A DNA stretch of 64,000 nt. Source: Acorus gramineus (lineage: Eukaryota; Streptophyta; Magnoliopsida; Acorales; Acoraceae). The translations under genes were made by a program, and so were the position numbers. The first letter of the stretch is position 1. Every line of letters begins with the position of its first letter. The notes beneath the pieces were generated by a model that was not told the DNA's origin, ran no database searches, and saw only the letters and a list, made by a program, of their open reading frames with translations. Location: positions 5,791,892 through 5,855,891 of the forward strand of contig CM060856.1 in NCBI GenBank assembly GCA_030737835.1. Direction: 5' to 3'. This document shows, piece after piece, positions 57,444 to 64,000 of the stretch.

Positions 57444-58093
57444 GGTGTTAATTGTAAGAGTAGATCGTAAGGGTTGTTTACGTGCATGCCAGTCTGGTTT
57501 TAATTGATTAATTTTGGTCAGGCATTGTGTGGAAGTATTGCCTCCCTAAGCCACGTGACTAGGTCCCCCACTCCTTGTCACCAACTTTTCACTAGTGAGA
57601 TTTCGATCTTTTCAATGCATTTGTAGATTTTTCACTATTTTTATACATGTGTGTAGTGAAATCTAGAATCTTCTTGTTGATGTGTGAGTGTAGCTTTGAC
57701 AGACTTACTTACGTACTTGAAAGATTAGATAATTCTAATTGAACGAGCTTGAATGAGCTCAAATTGAGTCGAGTCCGAGCAGCTTGGTTCATTTACCAGC
57801 CCGAATCAACCAGGGTGTTAATTGTAAGAGTAGATCGTAAGGGTTGTTTACATGCATGCCAGTCTGGTTTTAATTGATTAATTTTGGCCAGGCTTTGTGT
57901 GGAAGTATTACCTCCCTAAACCACGTGACTAGGTCCCCCACTCCTTGTCACCAACTTTTCACTAGTGAGATTTCGATCTTTTCAATGCATTCGTAGATTT
58001 TTCACTATTTTTATACGTGTGTAGTGAAATCTAGAATCTTCTTGTTGATGGACTTACGTACTTGAAATATTAGAGCAGATAATTCTAATATAA
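57365..58093. repeat. about 370-bp tandem duplication covering the hAT-like right end and its flank
   Basis: The copies 57365-57735 and 57736-58093 share TAATTGAAC, CAGGGTGTTAATTGTAAGAG, GCATGCCAGTCTGGTTTTAA, CCACGTGACTAGGTCCCCCA and AGTGAAATCTAGAATCTTCT in order, with offset 370 bp and few differences. The second copy lacks an about 20-bp GTGTGAGTGTAG-containing piece. Confidence 0.9.
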
Positions 58094-58825
58094 TGAACTT
58101 ATATAGCTAGCTTTTACTTAATTATTATGTTACATACTTATATGGCTATTTAGGATCTGAATTACAGTATTAGACTCTATGCATTTTCTTCCTCTTTGAT
58201 TCTTTTCATGCATTATCCACGGATCAGAGACTATCACGAGTTTGAGAATATTTATAAAACAGATTTCAATGTTTTTTTTTCTTTTTCTCCGTGGACCTTT
58301 CAACGTAAGTCTGTCAGTGGATAAGATGATTTAGTATCTATAACCTTTTAGATTCCGATTTTTTAAATTTAAAACGAGCACAAATAATATTTTTAGAATA
58401 ATTAACAAATTTAAATAACAACTATGTATATCACAGATAAAAAATAGCGTATTAAGAATTTTAAATTTAAAGATAAATATTATGATTAATATATAAGATC
58501 ACTTAATTCAATTAAGAGATACATGATCAAATATTTTTCAAAAATAAATACCCTCCTGGATATCCATGTTCACATTTATAATTCTCAATTCAAATAATTT
58601 TCAAAGGTGCGTCGTTACTTTTCACATTGACAGCCTTAGCTCAACGGATAGGTCAGCCACAAAATGAAATCCACAGGGCTAAGCAAGAAGAAAGAGAAAT
58701 TCAAAGTTCACACTTTGAGGTGATAAAGACGAACATATTATTATAAAAAAGAAAGAAAAAAAACAGGAAACACTAGACAGTGCATGTGAAAGCTTGGGGC
58801 CTCCCCCACCTTTTCTATGCTCCTC
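58094..58825. other. 5' flank of the pectinesterase inhibitor gene
   Basis: AT-rich upstream region with no gene. The promoter-proximal part lies at 58600-58825. Confidence 0.5.
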
Positions 58826-58833
58826 TATTTAAA
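58826..58833 (+). promoter_or_regulatory. TATA-like box of the pectinesterase inhibitor gene
   Basis: TATTTAAA 56 bp before the start codon, followed by a C/T-rich leader. The spacing places a transcription start near 58858. An ATG at 58817 lies upstream of this box and so is unlikely to be in the mRNA. Confidence 0.6.
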
Positions 58834-58888
58834 CCCCACCCATCTTTATCTCTCACTTTCATCCAAACAAAACCCAAAACCCCAAACC

Positions 58889-59497
58889 ATGAAATCAACT
58901 TCAAAACTCACACTCTCCCTCTCCCTCCTCCTCCTCATCTCCGCCACCACCACCACCTCCTCCAAGACCACCACCCCCTCCGACTTCATAAAGACCTCCT
59001 GCAGCGCCACCCGCTACCCCGCCCTCTGCGTGGAGTCCCTCTCCGCGTACGCCCCCACCATCCGCCACGACCCGCACCACCTCGCGCAAGCCGCGCTCTC
59101 CGTCAGCATCAACCACGCCAAGTCCGCGCACGCCTTCGTCACCCGTCTCGCGCGCTCCAAGGGCGTCACATCCAGGGAGGCCGGCGCGGTCCGGGACTGC
59201 GTGGAGAACATGAGTGACAGCGTGGACCGTCTGGCCCGCTCCTTCAAGGAGCTGGCCCAGGCGGGCCGGCCCGGGTCCAGGGACTTTGCGTGGCGCATGA
59301 GCAACGTCCAGACCTGGGTCAGCGCGGCCTTGACCGACGAGAGCTCGTGCATGGACGGCTTCGCGGGGTCGTCGTCGAGCGCGGTCAACGGACGCCTCAG
59401 GAACTCCGTGCGCGTGCGCGTCATGAACGTCTCGCGCGTCACCAGCAACGCCCTCGCCCTCATCAACCAAGTCGCGCCGCAGAACATGCAGCCTTGA
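58889..59497 (+). CDS. pectinesterase (pectin methylesterase) inhibitor, 21-kDa-protein-like
   Basis: Intronless, 202 residues from the ATG at 58889. Residues 1 to about 24 (MKSTSKLTLSLSLLLLISA..) form a signal peptide for secretion to the cell wall. The mature PMEI domain has four cysteines at about 38, 47, 104 and 154: the first pair nine apart (TSCSATRYPALC) and a second pair (VRDCVENMSDSVDRL; DESSCMDGF), as in this four-helix family. Further family features are WVSAALTDE and the C-terminal VSRVTSNALALINQ helix. Members bind pectin methylesterase, or for a related branch invertase, in the apoplast. The VRDCVENMSDSVDRL..S pattern favours the pectinesterase-inhibitor branch. GC content is very high throughout. 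Confidence 0.92.
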   Translation: MKSTSKLTLSLSLLLLISATTTTSSKTTTPSDFIKTSCSATRYPALCVESLSAYAPTIRHDPHHLAQAALSVSINHAKSAHAFVTRLARSKGVTSREAGAVRDCVENMSDSVDRLARSFKELAQAGRPGSRDFAWRMSNVQTWVSAALTDESSCMDGFAGSSSSAVNGRLRNSVRVRVMNVSRVTSNALALINQVAPQNMQP

Positions 59498-59499
59498 AA

Positions 59500-59546
59500 A
59501 CTGTGCGCGCGTGCGCGTGCGCGTGAGCGTGAGCGTGCGTGTGAGG
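59500..59546. repeat. alternating GC/GT (Z-DNA-prone) tract in the 3' UTR
   Basis: GCGCGCGTGCGCGTGCGCGT and following GAGCGT/GCGTGTG units begin a few bases after the inhibitor stop codon. Confidence 0.8.
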
Positions 59547-61184
59547 ACTTTTGGCACGGGTGTTTGAATATGGTATGTATACATATATATGATATGTATG
59601 CGTATATAGGGTGTCATCGTGTCATATGGTGGTGTTGTTTAAGTGTTTAAAGGAAATGTGAAATTTGTATATTACGAGGTTTGTATGATAAGTGATCGAA
59701 GAGCTGTTTTTGGTCTAACAAAGTGAATCTTGCAGGTTGATTTTTTCTTTTTCTTTTTTAGGGCGTCGGTGTTAGAGACCAGATATCTAGATCCAATGAG
59801 GACCGGTCAGCTTTAGATTTTAATTTTTTGATTAAAAAAAAAAGAGACAAGGTTACACAGTGGAAACTCATTAATAATACGAAACAAACATTAGCAACAT
59901 GACCCTAAAACAGATGATGCACCGAAACCCACAGTCCACATGATTTGACTATCATTGATATCATCATCATCAATATGTACAGCTTAAAAATCAAATTATA
60001 CAGTTTATGAACCGAACTGATGAGATTGATGATATTCAGGTTTGACTGGATTTAAACTCAATTCACACCAGCATCCCGTAGGTCTTGAAATTGGGAGTGG
60101 CTTCCGCGTGGTAGTGTCCCACACAACTCATTCAGCTAGAGGTCAGTGGAACCGGACTGGTCAGTTCTTTATTTGGCACTGGGCACTGAAATGTAAACCC
60201 CACAATTGCTAGGCACGTGAAGTGTTCTTTCACATGGACAACTTTTTTTTATTAATAAATCCATTGAATTGAATAACTCATGAATTTTATTGTCAATAAC
60301 AGTAAAATTGCATATTCCATAAAATGACATTGACATTTAACATTTTTTTTTACATTAAACAAAATAATTCATGAATTAAGCATAAAAATCCATAACTCAT
60401 ACTCATCCTTCAATGAATTGAATTGAATAATCAAAAGGATGAATTGAACTAAAATTGAATTGAATTGAAATAAGCATTTTGTTTGCATTAAATTGAATTG
60501 AACAATCATATATTAAATTAAGGATGTGTTTGTGTCATAAAAAAAATGAAAGAGTATAATTTTTCTTTTTAACCACACCAAAACATGGTGTTTGTGTTAA
60601 ACAAAAGTTTTTTTTAAAAAAAAATTCCCTCAATTTCTCCCGCTATTTTGTTTTATTAGTAGATGGAGGAAAACTTTTTCCTTACTTCACAAGTAGAAAA
60701 GTGAGAGAAAATGAGAGAATCTTGTTCTCATTTATTTTTTTGTAAATTTTCATCATTTTCTATGATGACATAAACACCATATTTTATTTTCCATCACAAA
60801 CACAAATAATAAGTTTTATTTTAGGTGACTTTACATTACAAGCACAAACACCATGTAAACTCGTAAAAAGAAAAATGATTTTTGTTTCCATTAGTTTTTC
60901 TTTAATTCAAATTCTCTCATTTTTCTACATTTTTGCTTCAAAGATTGTGTACAAACACACTCTAACAAAAGGTCTTATATTGAATTGAACTGAACTAAAT
61001 CGATTCTAGTTTTAGATTAAAATGAATAACTCATTAATTAAATTAAGTAATCGATGAATCGAATTGAATCGCTAACGAGTTATACCCTTCTCTAAGAATG
61101 TCTTGCATGTCTAGTACCTGAGTTATCCAGTAATGACCAACTGCTTGCTTCTACCCAAAGTGCCCAAAGGTTTAGCATGAACTA
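59547..61184. other. intergenic, no gene recognised
   Basis: AT-rich. AATTGAATTGAA-type words recur at about 60270-60500 and 60975-61070. The stretch 60530-60960 has weak inverted symmetry around TTTTTCTTT/CAAACACCAT words and may be an old MITE. Confidence 0.4.
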
Positions 61185-61646
61185 TTAGCCCCCGTTTGGA
61201 ACGGGGATAGGATTTATGACAGGGTATACATTTATCCAAGCATAAGTGAGTATAAATAAGGATATAGTGATTTTGTGTTTAGTTGTGTTTTGAATTATTC
61301 TCGTTGGTAAACGTAAGAATAAATGTTTTGTTATTTGGGTAAAATGTGAATAAAGTATAGATAAGGATTTAGAAAGATAAAAAAATAATAATAGTGGATT
61401 TGACATGTGATTTATAAGAGGTGATGACGGTTGATTTGACAGTGGGCCCACATATTCTTTGAATGAAATAACATAGGATAACTTTAATTACAGGGGTTGA
61501 TTGAAATCCATATACCCCTTTATATTAGTTTATTCTCGCATACTTTATCAGAGGTTATCCAGGGCAAATAAACACACCAAAATTCTTATCTGGGGTTATC
61601 CGGGGGGGTTATCCAGGGGTTTATATCCAAAACAAACGAGGGCTCA
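61185..61646. mobile_element. PIF/Harbinger-like MITE
   Basis: The element 61188-61643 begins GCCCCCGTTTGGAACGGGGA and, read inward from the right, GCCCTCGTTTGTTTTGGATA. It is flanked by TTA (61185-61187) and TCA (61644-61646), a duplication with one change. GGTTATCC words repeat near the right end. Confidence 0.62.
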
Positions 61647-62519
61647 GGGAGCTTGTATGAGTCACATATTGTATTGATCAGAAAACAATATTTCACTGTG
61701 ATGAGAGAGGGCTTCTTGCAAGTGGTCGACAATGGCGACCGCAAATCGCGCATACTGCTCCTAATAATATAATCGGATTCATTGAAGGGCGGTTGTTCAA
61801 TTTTATAATGGATTTATTCAGATCGAAATGAAATGAATTTTGAACTTGGCGTGGCTTTGGATTCCGGCCTCAACAAGCCACGTGATTTCTTCAGCCATCC
61901 TTATCTCCTCTGTACGACGAATCTTATTTTAAGAAGAAAAAACATAGCTAACTGTTATTCCTTATTACATGATCGAAATAGCTTGATATGTGAAATCATC
62001 TAAAATAATATCAAACAGTTTCAGGTATGGATGGTAAGGTCTTCTTTTCCATTGTTTAATCGTAAAGGCGGATAGCGGAGAGGTTCACATTTGACCACAA
62101 TATACGCAGCTAGTAGGGCTACTTCTTCATCTGTTCATGCATTTCCCGGTGGGTAGGTAATAAAGAGATGGCTTGTATTTTAAAATTAAAAATAGCATTT
62201 CATAAAAATCTAACCTTTCCCTTTTTAGAAAATTAAAAAAAACTATAATTTTTTTTTAAAATTTAAAATTACTTTGAAAATAGTTTTTCTAAAAATATAT
62301 TTTGTTCGATTTTCAAAATTTATTTTCTTATAACTAAAATTTATTTGTCGACTTCTTCAAAAGCGAGGACTGTAGGAGTATTTAGAAATGAGTTTATAAA
62401 AACAAAATTTCTAAAAGCTCTCAAAATTTATTTTCAATCGCAGTCTATAATTGTCAAAAAAGTTGATTTCTACCGGCTCTTTTATTAAAAAAAGAGTAAC
62501 AATTAAATTTTTTTAAAAA
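61647..62519. other. intergenic, nothing recognised
   Basis: AT-rich in the second half; no coding signal. Confidence 0.4.
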
Positions 62520-63462
62520 AATTAATTAAAGGTCCCGAGATACCTCTGAATTAACGATAAGTCCCTTAACTTTTTTTACTTTTCTTTAAGTCCCTATAGT
62601 TGATGAGACATTATTTCTAGGTCTCTGATAATAACCGCTAAGTCCTTAAAGTGGCTGAGATATTATTTCTAGGTCCCTGATAATAGCTATCATTATACCT
62701 GCCATTTAGACTCTCATTTAGTAGTGTACAAGGGTGACTTAACAATGTACCATCAGGGTGTGATTTAGTATTGTGCACAAATGACTTAACAGTGTACACA
62801 TGTAACATAGAAGTGTGCAGAAACATTTTATCAGTTTACCCAGGTAACTTTATAGCATTCAAATTTATCTCATTTGCAAATACTCCAAAGGGGTCAACAT
62901 TTTTCTCCCTCCTTCTCCTTGTCATCTTCATGACCCACTTGAATAATTGTGGGGAGAGAAGATGAGTTGTCGGCCTCCATCCACTGAATCTTGTGTGCTC
63001 ATAAAACCAAGCCTATGAAAATAATTTAATTAATTTTCATGATAAAGTAATAATGAATTGAACAATAACATTCTTCAAGAAATAAGAAACTTACAGATTA
63101 GATCGTTGTACAACAAAAAACGTATTTTATTGAAGACAAGTCCAAGATGAGCGATGAGAGTCTCCCTAAAAACCGGCAGCTCTATGATCAGGGTAACGTC
63201 TTCGCCAGTCAATGAGATCGGTTTCTTATTTGTACACTGTTAAATTACTTTTGTATGCTATCTAACTGCATATTATGGTAAGTACTGTCAATAATCAGGG
63301 TAACGCTTCTCCGCACGCTTCTCAATAAAGGGAAATCTAAATGGTAAGTACTGTCAAGGACCCAGAAATAATGTCTCAATTGCTTTAGGGACTTAAAAGA
63401 AAGTAAAAAAAAAAAGATTTATCATTAATTAGGAGGTATCCTCATAGATCTCTAATTAATTT
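62520..63462. mobile_element. TIR element with about 110-bp arms (Mutator-like candidate)
   Basis: The left arm from about 62530 (GGTCCCGAGATACCTC, TTAACGATAAGTCC, TTTAAGTCCCTATAG, GAGACATTATTTCTAGGTC) is matched in reverse complement by 63350-63453. Flanks are AATTAATTA and AATTAATTT, a plausible 8-9-bp duplication in low-complexity sequence. The interior repeats GTGTACA-type words (about 62720-62830) but shows no transposase. Confidence 0.65.
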
Positions 63463-64000
63463 TCCCATTTTTTTTTGTCTGTAAATGTTATTTTGTTGGA
63501 ATTTTAACATATAAAAATTAATATTTAAATTAAAAAACCAAAGTTATCGAATAACCGTTGAGAACCTATCATCAAGGAATCTAATTTTATATAAACCGAA
63601 TCAACTTTGTCAATTGGTTCCAAATGTATCCTTTAATGAGTTTAGTTGGACAGTGAACGAATTATTTAATTTTTCAAGTGTTGATGTCAAAATCCCTTTA
63701 CGGACAATGACGCAAAATGGTCGATGGCAATGCGACAACCATTTATCATTTATAAAAATGATATTTTTTAATTAGTGTTTTTTATAAATTAAAAGCGTTC
63801 CTTTTTTTTTTTTTTTTTTGTGTGCCAAGAAATCCCAATATTGATGTGAATTCCATACTCAAACACATATCTCCAGCCAAAGAGTCAGTTCCTGTGTCAA
63901 TTATGTTGGCATGTTATGTACAAGTTGTTGGAGATTAATAAGCCATTTCACAATTTAAGTAGCGTTTGGAAACATGTTTGAACATGCTTCTGATTTTAAA
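63463..64000. other. right end of window, nothing recognised
   Basis: AT-rich, with a T-run of about 18 at 63800-63819. No gene signal. Confidence 0.4.

Noticed and set aside
58617..58660. TTAGCTCAACGGATAGGTCAG, reminiscent of a tRNA D arm
   Set aside because: No anticodon or T arm follows; cannot form a cloverleaf.
58901..59617. 238-residue minus-strand frame over the inhibitor gene
   Set aside because: Antisense shadow; repetitive Arg/Gly composition, while the plus strand has a full family match.

Overview
The window looks like nuclear DNA of a flowering plant. It has intron-bearing genes with GT..AG borders, a nuclear tRNA-Glu, a Ty1/Copia retrotransposon primed by initiator tRNA-Met, and many small terminal-inverted-repeat (TIR) elements. 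The genes OTP70, the SagB-like oxidoreductase and the pectinesterase inhibitor have very GC-rich coding sequence set in AT-rich surroundings, which suggests a monocot, probably not a grass. That placement is inference.

Layout. 0.7-1.6 kb (+): last exons of a gene I do not recognise. 2.4-5.1 kb: nested Mutator-like element (9-bp target duplication). 5.27-5.34 kb (-): tRNA-Glu(UUC). 5.7-7.2 kb (-): intronless PPR gene, OTP70 orthologue. 8.25-13.0 kb (-): three-exon tandem nitroreductase/SagB-type flavoprotein gene with a SINE-like insertion in intron 2 and a duplicated segment in intron 1. 13.7-15.4 kb (-): Ycf20-like membrane protein gene with a retroposon in its intron and probably a 5' leader exon near 18.5 kb. 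16.8-20.2 kb: cluster of small inverted-repeat elements. 21.2-26.7 kb (-): complete Copia element with 126-bp LTRs, inserted into one arm of an older inverted repeat. 26.7-36.8 kb: gene-poor; two hAT-like elements, one of them inside a transposase-derived reading frame. 36.9-42.3 kb (+): GIL1 with a probable 3.8-kb 5'-UTR intron. 42.3-58.6 kb: gene-poor; two Harbinger-like elements, an AT-rich repeat block, a 3.3-kb Mutator-like element with internal arrays and a small spliced reading frame, a second copy of the SINE-like family, and a 370-bp tandem duplication. 58.9-59.5 kb (+): pectinesterase inhibitor. 59.5-64 kb: two more inverted-repeat elements.

Three of the recognised proteins (OTP70, Ycf20-like, and probably the SagB-like enzyme) look plastid-directed. 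GIL1 acts in light/gravity signalling and the inhibitor in the cell wall. I see no common pathway. The most unusual content is the density of nested transposons whose target duplications and pre-insertion sequences can still be read directly. I did not find a clearly new multi-gene system.
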